Origin: Frateuria flava
GTDB lineage: Bacteria > Pseudomonadota > Gammaproteobacteria > Xanthomonadales > Rhodanobacteraceae
Length of the DNA: 64,000 nt
Assembly: GCF_017837635.1 (NCBI RefSeq)
Contig: NZ_JAGJRS010000007.1
Location: forward strand, 78,711-142,710
Direction: 5' to 3'
Made by a program: the position numbers and the translations under genes. Shown one piece after another: positions 33,631 to 46,307 of this stretch; the stretch's first letter is position 1; each line of letters starts with the position of its first letter. The notes below the pieces were generated by a model, which saw only the letters and a list, made by a program, of their open reading frames with translations, was not told the origin of the DNA and did no database searches.

Positions 33631-34935
33631 ATGCCCGTCCGTTCCGTTCGCCTGTCCGTCGCCGCCCTGCTGGGCGCCTGCCTCACCACGGCCGCACTCG
33701 CTGCCGGCCCCGCCCTGACCCTGCGCGGCGACGTCGCCACCACGCGTGGGCTGGTGCAGGACCTGGCCACCGCCTGGACCAAGAGTGGCCACGGCAAGGT
33801 CGACGTGCAGCCATTCAACACCGCCTCGGGCCTGGACGCGCTGCGCAGCGGCAGCGCCGACATCGCCGGCAGCGCGCGCCCGGGCAACGGCAGCGCGCAG
33901 GAATCGGGGCTGGTGTTCACGCCGGTGGCGTGGGACGGGCTGGTGATGATCACCCATCCGGGCAACCCGGTGAGCAACCTCACCCTCAAGCAGCTGCACG
34001 ACATCTATTACGGCAAGATCACCAACTGGAACGAAGTCGGCGGCCGCAGCGAGCCGATGCACGTGTATGCGGTGGCGAGCCCGGGCGATGGCGTGGAGTT
34101 CAGCCTGCGCAAGCTGCTGTTCGGCCGCGGCAACCAGCCGGTGGCGGCGCCGCGCCTGTACGTCAACACCGCCAAGCTGGAAGAGGCGGTGACGCTCGAT
34201 CCGAAGGCGATCGGCGTGACCACGCTCTCGCGCGTGGCCGGCAACCGCAAGGTCAAGATGATCCGCATCGACGGCACCGCGCCCAGCGTGTCCACCGTCG
34301 CCAGCGGCAGCTACAAGCTCTATTCCCCGCTCTACCTGGTGACCAACCCGAACAGCCCGCACGCCGCCGAGGCGCAGGCGTTCGTCGATTTCGCCAAGGG
34401 CGACAAGGCTGCGGCGGTGGTGCGCCGCGATGATGCGGTGCCCTACAACGCGGGCAGCGCGCTGGCCGCGGCCGATGCCTCGCGCCGCGCGGAGATTCTC
34501 GCCGCGGTGGGCGCACGCGCCGTACCGCAGCAGCCGTCGGCGCCGAGCGCCGCCCCGCCGGTCGCCGCGCCGGGCGCCACCTACGCCTCGCGCGCCGCGA
34601 TTGCACCGACCTCCGAGCGCACTGCCGAAGCCAAGCGCGCGCTGGAAGACCGTCGCGCCAAGGCCGCCGAAAAGGCCAGCCTGAAGGGCGTCCACGGTGA
34701 GGCCACCACGATCGACGCCGCCGCCGCGCGCGGGCCGGCGTTCGCCAAGGTCACCGCCAGCGCCACGGTCAAGCCCACCGTCGCCAAGCCGCGTACGTAC
34801 AAGGTCGCCAGCGGCGACACGCTGTCCTCGATCGCCCGTGCGCATGCGGTCGATGTCTCCGACCTGCGCGCATGGAACCACCTGAAGGGCAATGAGCTGA
34901 AGGCCGGCCAGGTGTTGCGCCTCGGCGAGCGCTGA
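33631..34935 (+). CDS. PstS-like phosphate-binding protein fused to a LysM domain
   Basis: A 434-residue exported protein. Sec signal MPVRSVRLSVAALLGACL...ALA, then a periplasmic binding-protein fold of the phosphate (PstS-type) class: GSADIAGSARPGNGSA, then AWDGLVMITHPGNPVSNLTL and QLHDIYYGKITNWNEVGG, the usual marker block. After about residue 290 comes an Ala-rich linker and at residues 386-433 a LysM peptidoglycan-binding module (YKVASGDTLSSIARAHAVDV). Binding proteins of ABC importers normally have no LysM; no pstCAB genes are here, so it may be a cell-wall-tethered phosphate sensor or binder. The ATG at 33631 has only a weak ribosome site. Confidence 0.85.
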   Translation: MPVRSVRLSVAALLGACLTTAALAAGPALTLRGDVATTRGLVQDLATAWTKSGHGKVDVQPFNTASGLDALRSGSADIAGSARPGNGSAQESGLVFTPVAWDGLVMITHPGNPVSNLTLKQLHDIYYGKITNWNEVGGRSEPMHVYAVASPGDGVEFSLRKLLFGRGNQPVAAPRLYVNTAKLEEAVTLDPKAIGVTTLSRVAGNRKVKMIRIDGTAPSVSTVASGSYKLYSPLYLVTNPNSPHAAEAQAFVDFAKGDKAAAVVRRDDAVPYNAGSALAAADASRRAEILAAVGARAVPQQPSAPSAAPPVAAPGATYASRAAIAPTSERTAEAKRALEDRRAKAAEKASLKGVHGEATTIDAAAARGPAFAKVTASATVKPTVAKPRTYKVASGDTLSSIARAHAVDVSDLRAWNHLKGNELKAGQVLRLGER

Positions 34936-34950
34936 GCGACGGGTGCGCGC

Positions 34951-35649
34951 GTGCGCATCCTCGCGCTGACGCTGGACCTGGATGACACCCTGTGGCCGGT
35001 GCTGCCGGCCCTGGAATGCGCCGACCGCGAGCTGGACGCCTACCTGCGTACGCACCATCCGGAAGTGGCCACGCGCTGGCCGATCCCGGCGATGCGCCAA
35101 CTGCGTGCGCAGGTCGCCGCCGAGCGGCGGGACCTGGCGCACGACTTCACCACCCAGCGCCACCTCACCATGCGGCGCGCCTTCGAAGCCTGCGGGCTGG
35201 ACGAGGTGCCGATCGAGGCGCTGTGGGAGGTCTACTTCGACGCGCGCAACCGCGTGGAGCTCTACACCGACGCGCTGCCGGCGCTGGAGCGGATCACCGC
35301 GCGCTGGCCGGTGGCCAGCCTGACCAACGGCAACGCGGACCTGGAGCGGATCGGGATCCACACGCACTTCCATTGCCAGGTCTGCGCGCGGGACACCGGC
35401 GTGGGCAAGCCGGACGTGCGCATCTTCCAGGTCGCGGCCGAACGGCTGGGCGTGGCGCCGGAGCACATCCTGCACGTGGGCGACGACGCCGACCTGGACA
35501 TGCGCGGCGCGCGCGCGGCCGGGCTGCGCACCGCGTGGATCAACCGCGAGCGCCGGCCGTGGCCGGACGGGCTGGGCGCGCCGCCGGACCTGGATCTGCC
35601 GGACATGGGCGCGCTGGCGGACTGGCTGGAGCGGAGCCAGCGGGTCTAG
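34951..35649 (+). CDS. HAD-superfamily phosphatase (YigB-like)
   Basis: A 232-residue phosphatase. Motif I is LTLDLDDTLWP (nucleophile Asp at about residue 9, general acid two residues later), motif II is the SLTNGNADL threonine, motif III the Lys of GVGKPDVRIF, and motif IV the acidic pair in HVGDDADLD. This is the subfamily IA layout of YigB, which dephosphorylates a riboflavin-pathway intermediate; the substrate here is not certain. It begins with GTG 15 bases after the LysM fusion gene and is probably co-transcribed. Confidence 0.85.
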   Translation: MRILALTLDLDDTLWPVLPALECADRELDAYLRTHHPEVATRWPIPAMRQLRAQVAAERRDLAHDFTTQRHLTMRRAFEACGLDEVPIEALWEVYFDARNRVELYTDALPALERITARWPVASLTNGNADLERIGIHTHFHCQVCARDTGVGKPDVRIFQVAAERLGVAPEHILHVGDDADLDMRGARAAGLRTAWINRERRPWPDGLGAPPDLDLPDMGALADWLERSQRV

Positions 35650-36163
35650 CCGTCGCTGGCGTCTTTGCCAGCGACCCGCCTCGTCCAGCGCCTGCTCCGG
35701 TGCCTGATTGGCGTGGAGTCGCGGCAAACGGACCTGGGCGATCCAATGCTCCGGGCGCCGTTCCTCGAAGCGAAGATCCATCTGGCCAGTCAGCCGAAAG
35801 CCACATTGGGTCCCGCTTTCGCGGAATGACGGTCGGTCGAGGCGGTCGGGCCGGCTAAGGCGATCGGGGACCCGGGCGGCTGAGGCACTGGGCAACTGAA
35901 GCGCTCCTCCGGGACGCGGACGCCAATCAGTCCCCCCCGGCGAGTAGGCTCGTGTCGCCTGCGATCCGATCTCCCGGCCGAAGCCACAGGCTCCGCCGCG
36001 AACCGCCTTGCCCCTTCTCTTCCATCCGCGTCGGGGGAGAGAGCTGGGGGCAGGCCGTTCCCCCATCCACCCGGACCTTGCCGGAAACCCAACCCGTGGT
36101 TTGGCAAGGCCTCCCCATCGGCGCATCATGTCCGACTCGCTGCAACCGAAGAGGCACGAAGCC
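35650..36163. other. 514-base intergenic region, no gene seen
   Basis: Between the HAD gene and the M17 peptidase. A low-complexity stretch around 35820-35900 has imperfect repeats of GGCTAAGGCGATCGGG/GGCTGAGGC type. No credible coding sequence or RNA gene. It should contain the peptidase promoter. Confidence 0.4.
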
Positions 36164-37558
36164 ATGCCGGAGAGTTCCCCGTCCGCCCTGATCGAACGCA
36201 AGGCCGGCAAGGCCCAGGGCGTCGCCATCGAAACCATCGACAGCGTGCGTTACAAGGACGCCCTCAAGCGCCTAGACGCCAGCCAGCGGCGCTGGCTGGA
36301 GCAGACCGGTTTTGAACCGCGGCCCGGCCGCTTTGCGCTGTTGCCCGATGCCAGCGGCAAGCTCGCCCGCGTGCTGGTGGCGATCGATCCGTCCGAGCCG
36401 CTGGGCGCCCTGGCGGGGCTGCCGTACGCGTTGCCGGCGGGCACCTACCACCTGGCCGAGCACGGCGCGCTCGCCGATACGCACCTGGCGGCGCTGGGCT
36501 GGGCGCTGGGCGCGTACCGGTTCGAGCGCTATCGCAAGCGCGCGCGCGCGCCGGCCACGCTGGCCGTGCCGGGCGCGGAGCTCGCCGCACTGGCGCCACT
36601 CATCGAGGCGACCGCGCGCGTGCGCGACCTGGTCAACACGCCGACCGAGGACATGGGCCCCGACCACCTGGCCGATGCGGTGAAGCAGTTGGCCAAGGTG
36701 TACAAGGCCAAGCTGCGCGAGTGGGTCGGCGACGAACTGCTGAAGGCCAACTTCCCCACCATCCACGCGGTCGGGCGCGCCAGCCATCGCGCGCCGCGGC
36801 TGGTCGAGCTCACCTGGGGCAAGGCGTCGGACCCGAAGCTGGTGGTGATCGGCAAGGGCGTGTGTTTCGACACCGGCGGCCTGGACATCAAGCCGTCCGA
36901 CGGCATGCGCAACATGAAGAAGGACATGGGTGGCGCCGCGCACGCGATCGCGCTGGCCGCGCTCGTGATGCAGGCGAAGCTGCCGGTGCGGCTCACCCTG
37001 CTGATTCCCGCCGTTGAGAACGCCATCGCCGGCAACGCCATGCGTCCGGGCGAGGTGATCACCACCCGCGCCGGCCACACGGTGGAGGTGGACAACACCG
37101 ACGCCGAAGGGCGCCTGATCCTGTGCGACGCGATCGCCTACGGCGCCGAGCAGCAGCCGGAGCTGATGTTGGATTTCGCCACCCTGACCGGCGCGGCGCG
37201 CGTGGCGCTGGGGCCGGACCTGCCGGTGCTGTTCGCCAACCAGGATGCGCTGGCTGATGCCGTGCTCGAAGCTGGCTGCGCCGTGGCCGATCCGCTGTGG
37301 CGGCTGCCGCTGTGGCGTCCGTATCGCAAGATGCTGGAGTCCTCGGTGGCGGACTTCGCCAACTCCGGCGCGTCGCGGCACGCCGGCGCCATCACCGCAG
37401 CGCTGTACCTGGAACGGTTCGTTCCCGACGGCACGCCGTGGCTGCACCTGGATACCTACGCCTGGAACGACGCCGACCGCCCGGGCCGCCCCCGCGGTGG
37501 CGAAGCGATGGGCCTGCGCGCGATGTTTGCGTTCCTGCGGCAGCGCTACGCGCGCTGA
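36164..37558 (+). CDS. M17 family leucyl aminopeptidase-like enzyme
   Basis: A two-zinc cytosolic aminopeptidase of about 464 residues. Conserved active-site blocks: GVCFDTGGLDIKPSDGMRNM with the catalytic Lys and zinc ligands, MKKDMGGAA, and NTDAEGRLILCDAI (about residue 310) with the metal-binding Asp-Ala-Glu. The N-terminal half is divergent, as in the PepB-like M17 subgroup rather than PepA. I chose ATG 36164 (MPESSPSALIERKAG), which has an AGAGG site; an ATG at 36128 is also possible. It releases N-terminal residues from peptides. Confidence 0.9.
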   Translation: MPESSPSALIERKAGKAQGVAIETIDSVRYKDALKRLDASQRRWLEQTGFEPRPGRFALLPDASGKLARVLVAIDPSEPLGALAGLPYALPAGTYHLAEHGALADTHLAALGWALGAYRFERYRKRARAPATLAVPGAELAALAPLIEATARVRDLVNTPTEDMGPDHLADAVKQLAKVYKAKLREWVGDELLKANFPTIHAVGRASHRAPRLVELTWGKASDPKLVVIGKGVCFDTGGLDIKPSDGMRNMKKDMGGAAHAIALAALVMQAKLPVRLTLLIPAVENAIAGNAMRPGEVITTRAGHTVEVDNTDAEGRLILCDAIAYGAEQQPELMLDFATLTGAARVALGPDLPVLFANQDALADAVLEAGCAVADPLWRLPLWRPYRKMLESSVADFANSGASRHAGAITAALYLERFVPDGTPWLHLDTYAWNDADRPGRPRGGEAMGLRAMFAFLRQRYAR

Positions 37559-38103
37559 GTGGCCGCTTCGCGGTATCGCAGGGGTGGGCTTTTGGCCCCT
37601 CTCCCCGCGCCGCAGGAGATGGCGGGCCCAAGCGCATCTTGCGCGCGGATTCCGCTGTGGGATGACGGTGCCGTTCCTGCCCGCCCGTGGGGCCTCACGC
37701 TCCGGTCGCCCCCATCCGCCTGTCGGCACCTTCCCCCGCCAAGCGGGGGAAGGCTCGGGATGTGTATCACGATCCGACCGGTCCTCCCCTCGCCAGCAGG
37801 GGAGGCTCGGGATCTGTCTGGCGACCGACCGGCCTTGCCCGCCTGCGAGGGAAGGCCCGGGATATGGCCTCGACGCGACCGAGTCCTTGCCCCGCCTGCG
37901 GGAGAAGGCTCGGGATGTGGCCTCGATACGACCGGTCCTTCCCCCGCTTGCGGGGGAAGGTGCCCGGAGGGCGGATGGGGGCGACCTTGCCTCGCGCCCC
38001 ATCGAAGCGAACCCCCGACGCCGAAGGCTCCGGCGTGGTCGCTCGCCACCCGCCAGTTCCAGCGCATGCGCCGGTGCCTGTGGTTGTCGGCTACGCTCCG
38101 CGC
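37559..38103. repeat. Intergenic region with five-fold palindromic tandem array
   Basis: Nothing coding seen. From about 37730 to 37985 the DNA holds five divergent tandem copies (50-60-base period) of a hairpin of the type CCTTCCCCCG...CGGGGGAAGG, separated by GGCTCGGGATGTG-like links and CGATCCGACCGGT. The first and last copies are flanked by CCCCCATCCGCC/GGCGGATGGGGG, also found at 32930-33045, so it is a dispersed family. Confidence 0.75.
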
Positions 38104-39423
38104 ATGACCGCACCGATCGACGACGTCACCGTCGCGACCTGCCGCAAGCAGGCGCTGGCCGCCGTGCAGCGCGGCGACGTCGCGCTTGCCGAGCAGGCGT
38201 TTTCGCGCCTGCTCGAACAGCGGCCCGATGACGTCGAGGCGCTCCAGTTCCTGGCCTCCTGCCAGCTCGGCCGTGGCGACGCGGGGGCGGCGATCGGCCT
38301 TTTGCACGCCGCGCACCGCATCGAACCCGACGACGCGGCGATCCTGCATCAGCTGGGCACGGCGCAGATCGCGGCCGGCGACCTGCGTAGCGCCGAGGAC
38401 AGCCTGCGCAAGGGCCTGGCCCTGGCACCGGGCATGTTCGTCGCGCGCCTGCGCCTGGGCGTGCTGTACGAGCAGCAGGGGCGCCGGCACGATGCCGTGA
38501 CCGCTTACCTCGGCGCGATCAACGCCGCACAGGCGCAGGGCCGCTGGCTCAGTGACGACACCACCGCGCCGGGCGTGCGCGAAGCGGTCAAGCATGCCAC
38601 CCAGTACGTAGCCGCTGGCCGGCGCGAACTGTTCGACGCGGTCATCGAGCCGCTGCGCCAGCGCTACGGACGCGCCGAGCTGGCGCGCGTCGACCAGTGC
38701 CTGGCCATCTATCTGCACGAACAGCCCGCTCCCCTGCCCGATCCGCGGCAGCGGCCCCTGTTCCTGTATTTCCCCGGCGTGCCCAGCCAGACCTACTACC
38801 CCCGCGAGCGCTTTGCGGACCACGCACGGCTGGAGGCGGCCGTCGATGCGATCCGCGCCGAGCTGCGCGAGGTCCTGTCGGAGGCGGGCGATCCGTTCGT
38901 GCCGTTCCTGGGCGCACCTTCGGCCGCCGCGGTCGCGGCGCGGCTGCTCGACGCCACCGGCCCGCAGGAGGCGGCCTGGGATGCGTTCTTCTTCTACCGC
39001 CACGGCGTGCGCCATGACGCCAACTGCGCGCGCTGTCCGAACACCAGTGCGCTGCTGGACGGCATGCCACTGGTGCGGGTGCGCGACCACGCACCGGAAA
39101 CGCTTTTCTCGGTGCTGCGCCCGGGCACGCACATCCTGCCCCACCGCGGCGTCACCAATACCCGCCTGGTGACGCACCTCCCGCTGATCGTGCCCCCGGA
39201 TTGCGCCTTGCGTGTGGGCGGCGAAACCCACGTGTGGGAGGAAGGCCGCTGCGTCACTTTCGACGACACCTTCGAACACGAAGCGTGGAACCGCAGCGCT
39301 CAGACCCGCGTGGTGCTGATCGCGGACAGCTGGAACCCCGACCTGAGCGAGGTGGAGCGCCTGGCGGTGGCCGACCTGGTCGCCGCCATCGGCGACTTCA
39401 ACCGGTCCGTGCCGGAAGCTTGA
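38104..39423 (+). CDS. TPR protein with aspartyl/asparaginyl beta-hydroxylase domain
   Basis: A 439-residue protein. Residues about 5-170 form tetratricopeptide repeats (LAAVQRGDVALAEQAFSRLL; AIGLLHAAHRIEPDDAAILH; AEDSLRKGLALAPGMFVARL). Residues about 230-435 form an AspH-type Fe(II)/2-oxoglutarate oxygenase: FSVLRPGTHILPHRGVTN, VTHLPLIVPPDCALRVG, and FDDTFEHEAWN followed by TRVVLIADSWNP. As in human AspH, two His ligands (PHRG and FEHE) are kept and the usual carboxylate is replaced. It hydroxylates Asp or Asn in peptides in known members; the target here is unknown. It precedes the TonB receptor in the same direction. Confidence 0.88.
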   Translation: MTAPIDDVTVATCRKQALAAVQRGDVALAEQAFSRLLEQRPDDVEALQFLASCQLGRGDAGAAIGLLHAAHRIEPDDAAILHQLGTAQIAAGDLRSAEDSLRKGLALAPGMFVARLRLGVLYEQQGRRHDAVTAYLGAINAAQAQGRWLSDDTTAPGVREAVKHATQYVAAGRRELFDAVIEPLRQRYGRAELARVDQCLAIYLHEQPAPLPDPRQRPLFLYFPGVPSQTYYPRERFADHARLEAAVDAIRAELREVLSEAGDPFVPFLGAPSAAAVAARLLDATGPQEAAWDAFFFYRHGVRHDANCARCPNTSALLDGMPLVRVRDHAPETLFSVLRPGTHILPHRGVTNTRLVTHLPLIVPPDCALRVGGETHVWEEGRCVTFDDTFEHEAWNRSAQTRVVLIADSWNPDLSEVERLAVADLVAAIGDFNRSVPEA

Positions 39424-39617
39424 CCGGGACGACGTTCGGCCGTCCAGACGGCCGCAAGATACTGTCATGACAGCCGTCCGGCCGGTGGGTCGGCCGGGGA
39501 CTTGTCGACCCATGACTGAGGGCATGGGCACTTGCTTGTTAAACAGTTGTTGCTGTCATACTCGGTGCGCTCGACATGAGCGGGGGAAGCAGGGATTTAC
39601 TTCACCGGGGAGTGCAC

Positions 39618-42506
<2,889 letters not shown>

Positions 42507-42534
42507 CGACAGCCCGCCCGAAGCTGACCGGCAA

Positions 42535-42570
42535 CAAGGAGGGGCCGCGGAGCAGTCCGCGGCCCCTCTT
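42535..42570 (+). terminator. GC-rich hairpin after the TonB receptor
   Basis: GGGGCCGCGGA/TCCGCGGCCCC form an 11-base stem with loop GCAG, ending in TCTT, 30 bases after the receptor stop and 36 bases before the next ATG. A likely terminator or attenuator in the hydroxylase/receptor/sulfotransferase unit. Confidence 0.75.
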
Positions 42571-42606
42571 GCATAATGGGATTCGGCCAACCGCGCCCGA
42601 GGATGC

Positions 42607-44457
42607 ATGCCCCCATCTGCCACCGAGCTCGCCCACGCCATGGCCGGCGCCTTCAACGCCGGCGACATGGAGCGCGTCATCGCGCTCGCCGGGCAGGCGG
42701 GCGACGCGACGGACGAAGGCATCCAGCTGCTGCTGGGACTGGCGCAACAGGCGACCGGCCGCTACGGCCAGGCCGCAACGACCTTCCATCACCTTGCGCA
42801 CCGTCGACCGGACGCCTCCGCCTACTGGAACAACCTGGGCGTGGCCTGCCGGCTGAGCGGTGACCTGTCCGGTGCCGAGCAGGCCCTCGCCAAGGCGATC
42901 TCGCTGGCGCCCGACGACGCCGACGTGCGCTACAACCTGGGCCTGCTCTACATCCAGCAGCGACGTTGGCCGTTGGCGCGGGAGGCCCTGCTCGATGCGG
43001 TGGACCGTGCACCGCAGGTCATCGAAGCGCGCCTGCAGGCCGCGTATGCCTGCTACGTCTGCGGCGACAACACCTGCCAGGAGGCGATGCTCGACGGTGC
43101 CGGCGACTGGCCCGGGCAACCGGGCGAACAGGCGTTGGTCCTGTCCACCATGCTGTCGGCGCAGGGCGACCTGGAGGCGGCGCTGCGAACGCTGGCGCGG
43201 GCACAGTTGCCTGGCGAAGCGGCGGGCGACTCCTTGCCGCTGCGCATCACGGCGCAACGGGTGCTGCTGCACGAACGCAACAACCAGCTCGAGCCCGCCC
43301 GACGTGAGCTGGCGCAGTTGCCCCTCGACGCACTCGACCGGTTGCCGCCCGATGCCCACCAGGCGCGCGCGGATGTCTGGCGCGCGCACGCCGCGCTGGC
43401 CATGCGCGGCGGCGCCTACGGCGACGCGGCGGCGTTGTACCGGCGCGCACTCGCGCTTGCCGACGACGACGACACCCGCGTAAGCGCCGCCTTCGCGCTG
43501 GCCTCGGCGTGCGATCGGCTGGGCCGGCACGCGGAGGCCTGGCAAGCCCTGGAAACCGCGCACGCCGGGCAGGTGGAGATCGCGCGCAACGTCCTTCCCG
43601 AGCTGCTGGCCCCCGGCAGCCAGCCACTGCAGATGGCCGAGGTCGACCGCGCGGCCCATGCGCGCTGGCAGCCGCTGCCCGGTCCGGACAGCCGGCACAG
43701 TCCGGTCTTCGTGGTCGGCTTCCCGCGCTCGGGCACCACGTTGCTGGAGCAGATGCTCGATGCCCATCCGGACTTCCGTTCGATGGACGAGCGCGCCTTC
43801 ATCCACGAGCTGACCGAGCGCATGGAGCAGGTCGGCCAGCACTATCCCGCCGACCTGGCGAACCTTACCGGCGCGGAGACCGACCAGTTGCGCGCCGCCT
43901 ACTTCCGCATGGTCGACCGCGTGTTGCCCGACCGCGGGCAGCTCCGGCTCATCGACAAGAATCCGCTCAACATGCTGTGCCTGCCGATGATCATGCGACT
44001 GTTCCCGCAGGCGCGGATCATCCTGTGCCTGCGCCATCCGTGCGACGTTCTGCTCAGCTGCAGCATGCAGCCTTTCCGCTCACCGGCGTTCATGGTGTTG
44101 TGTTCGTCGCTGGAGCGCCTGGCGCGGGGTTACGTGCAGGCCTTCGAGCAGTGGTATCGGCAGGTGGAGGTGTTTGCGCCACGGGTGCTCGAGTGGCGCT
44201 ACGAGTCAGTCGTCGGCGACCTCGACAGGCACCTCGCGCAGCTTGCCGCCTTCCTTGAAATCGACAATGCCGCGCCGATGGCCCGCTTTGCCGAGCATGC
44301 GCGCAACAAGCGCTTCATCAGTACGCCCAGCTATGCACAGGTCACCCAGGGTATCCACCCGCGGGCGATCAACCGCTGGCAGGGTTACCGCGCGCAGTTC
44401 GAACCGGTGTTGCCGCTGCTTGCGCCGATGATCGACCGCCTCGGCTACCGCCTCTGA
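42607..44457 (+). CDS. TPR-containing sulfotransferase
   Basis: A 616-residue protein. The first 330 residues are TPR repeats (AYWNNLGVACRLSGDLSGAEQ; ALAKAISLAPDDADVRYNLG; ...). The C-terminal 260 residues are a sulfotransferase: the 5'-phosphosulfate-binding loop PVFVVGFPRSGTTLLEQML at about residue 366 and the 3'-phosphate site RHPCDVLLSCS at about 475, then EWRYESVVGD. It transfers sulfate from PAPS to an acceptor; the TPR part may select a protein or peptide. It follows the TonB receptor gene and precedes an M1 peptidase. The start is ATG 42607; its ribosome site is only moderate. Confidence 0.9.
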   Translation: MPPSATELAHAMAGAFNAGDMERVIALAGQAGDATDEGIQLLLGLAQQATGRYGQAATTFHHLAHRRPDASAYWNNLGVACRLSGDLSGAEQALAKAISLAPDDADVRYNLGLLYIQQRRWPLAREALLDAVDRAPQVIEARLQAAYACYVCGDNTCQEAMLDGAGDWPGQPGEQALVLSTMLSAQGDLEAALRTLARAQLPGEAAGDSLPLRITAQRVLLHERNNQLEPARRELAQLPLDALDRLPPDAHQARADVWRAHAALAMRGGAYGDAAALYRRALALADDDDTRVSAAFALASACDRLGRHAEAWQALETAHAGQVEIARNVLPELLAPGSQPLQMAEVDRAAHARWQPLPGPDSRHSPVFVVGFPRSGTTLLEQMLDAHPDFRSMDERAFIHELTERMEQVGQHYPADLANLTGAETDQLRAAYFRMVDRVLPDRGQLRLIDKNPLNMLCLPMIMRLFPQARIILCLRHPCDVLLSCSMQPFRSPAFMVLCSSLERLARGYVQAFEQWYRQVEVFAPRVLEWRYESVVGDLDRHLAQLAAFLEIDNAAPMARFAEHARNKRFISTPSYAQVTQGIHPRAINRWQGYRAQFEPVLPLLAPMIDRLGYRL

Positions 44458-44538
44458 GCCTTCCGCGGCGTGACTTCTGGCCTACTCGCGGCCGACGCGC
44501 ACGCGGCATGCTGGCCGATCGAACCCAAGGAGTCCCCC

Positions 44539-46293
44539 ATGCACCCACGCCTGTCCTTGCTGGCGCTTGGCGTCGCGCTCGGCCTGACCGCCAGCGCGCA
44601 CGCTGCCGAACCGGCTGCTGTCGAGCAGCCCAAGCTCACCCGACAGACGCTCGATTCGGGCGGCACCATGCCGGCCGAGCAGGCGCGCCTGCACTTCGAC
44701 CACGCGGACCTGCATTTCACGATCGACCCGCAGAGGCGCCATCTGGACGGCGAGGCCACGCTGCACTTCACCGCGCGCGAGCCGACCGACGTGCTGCTGC
44801 TGGACCTGGACAAGAACCTGCCGATCCGCATCATCGCCGTCGACGGCAAGGCGCTGGCCGCAAGCGCCTGGAGCAACCCTGACGGGCGTCTGCGCATCCA
44901 CTTGCCCAAGCCGCTGGCCAAGGGCGGCAGCGTGAGCACCACCATCGCCTACGGTGGCCAGCCGCACGTGGCCAAGCGCGCGCCGTGGGACGGCGGCTTC
45001 GTCTGGAGCCATACCGACGACGGCCAGCCGTGGATCGCCAGCGCGGTCGAGGGCGAGGGCTGCGACCTGTTCTGGCCGTGTATCGACCAGCCCACCGGCG
45101 AGCCGGACCTGGTCGACACGTACGTCACCGTGCCCAAGGCGCTAGCTGCGCCGGGCAACGGCGTGCTTGTGGAGGTCAAGGACAACGGCGCCACGCGCAC
45201 CTGGCACTGGCGCATCAAGCAGCCCGACACCTACGCGATCACCATCAACGTGGGGCCGTTCGAGGAGCTCAAGGGCGACTACAAGAGCCGCTACGGCAAC
45301 ACGATCCCGATGGAGCTGTGGTATCTGCGCGGCCACGAGGCGGGTGCGAAGGCGCTGTTCGGCGAGTTCCCGCGCATGCTGGATTTCTTCGAGCAGGAAA
45401 TCGGCCCCTACCCGTTCGGCGACGAGAAGATGGGCGTGGTCGAGACGCCGCACCTGGGGATGGAACACCAGACCATCAACGCCTATGGCAACGGTTATCC
45501 CAAGAGCGAGTACGGCTTCGACTGGCTGCTACAGCACGAGTTCGCGCACGAGTGGTTCGGCAACCAGATGACCAACCGCAACTGGGACGACATGTGGCTG
45601 CACGAGGGCTTCGGTACCTACATGCAGCCGCTGTACGGGCAGTACCTTCACGGCGACATGCCGTACTTCGCGATGCTGCACGACGAACGGATGAAGCTGA
45701 CGAACGCCGCGCCGATCGTGTCGGGGCAGCCCAAGACCGAGGAGGGCGTGTCCGACGGCAAGCTCGGGCCGGGTCTGGACATCTACTACAAGGGCTCGCT
45801 GATGCTGCACACGCTGCGCGGGCTGATCGGCGATGACGCTTTCTTCGAGAGCGTGCGACGGCTGGTCTATGGTCGGCCGGATCCCGAACCCGGCAATTTC
45901 AAGCCGCGTTACGCCACCACGAAGGAGTACATGGGCATCGTCGACCAGGTGACTGGCAAGGACCTGAAGTGGTTCTTCGACGTGTACCTGTACGACGCCA
46001 AGCTGCCGAGGCTTGAGTCGAGCCGGCAGGGCGACACCTTGCGGTTCCAGTGGGTGACCGGACATGGCGAGCCATTCCCGATGCCACTGGAAGTGCAGGT
46101 GGGCGACACCGTGCATACCCTGCCGATGGCCGATGGCACCGGCGAACTGCAGGTACCTGAAGGCAGCCTCATGATCGTGGACCCGCGCTCGAAGGTGCTG
46201 CGCGAGATGCCGCACGCGGAGGCGTTCCAGGCGTGGGAGAAAGCGCAGAAGGCGGAAAAGAAGGCCAGCGAGAAGGCCGGCAAGAAGGATTGA
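44539..46293 (+). CDS. Exported M1-family aminopeptidase
   Basis: A 584-residue zinc metallopeptidase, secreted by a Sec signal (MHPRLSLLALGVALGLTASAHA). Zinc-binding LLQHEFAHEWFGNQ at about residue 330 and the second Glu in WLHEGFGTYMQP at about 352 complete the HExxH-x18-E site; the exopeptidase substrate motif is GMEHQ in place of GAMEN, as in some bacterial M1 members. An AAGGAG ribosome site fixes the start. The C-terminus is Lys/Glu-rich (EKAQKAEKKASEKAGKK). It may trim peptides taken up or made by the neighbouring receptor locus. Confidence 0.92.
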   Translation: MHPRLSLLALGVALGLTASAHAAEPAAVEQPKLTRQTLDSGGTMPAEQARLHFDHADLHFTIDPQRRHLDGEATLHFTAREPTDVLLLDLDKNLPIRIIAVDGKALAASAWSNPDGRLRIHLPKPLAKGGSVSTTIAYGGQPHVAKRAPWDGGFVWSHTDDGQPWIASAVEGEGCDLFWPCIDQPTGEPDLVDTYVTVPKALAAPGNGVLVEVKDNGATRTWHWRIKQPDTYAITINVGPFEELKGDYKSRYGNTIPMELWYLRGHEAGAKALFGEFPRMLDFFEQEIGPYPFGDEKMGVVETPHLGMEHQTINAYGNGYPKSEYGFDWLLQHEFAHEWFGNQMTNRNWDDMWLHEGFGTYMQPLYGQYLHGDMPYFAMLHDERMKLTNAAPIVSGQPKTEEGVSDGKLGPGLDIYYKGSLMLHTLRGLIGDDAFFESVRRLVYGRPDPEPGNFKPRYATTKEYMGIVDQVTGKDLKWFFDVYLYDAKLPRLESSRQGDTLRFQWVTGHGEPFPMPLEVQVGDTVHTLPMADGTGELQVPEGSLMIVDPRSKVLREMPHAEAFQAWEKAQKAEKKASEKAGKKD

Positions 46294-46307
46294 GGTGTTG
46301 AGTCCAG

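Noticed and set aside
33583..36237. 884-codon open frame antisense to the LysM fusion and HAD genes
   Set aside because: Spans two clear genes of the other strand and the gap between; low-complexity Arg/His/Gln composition.
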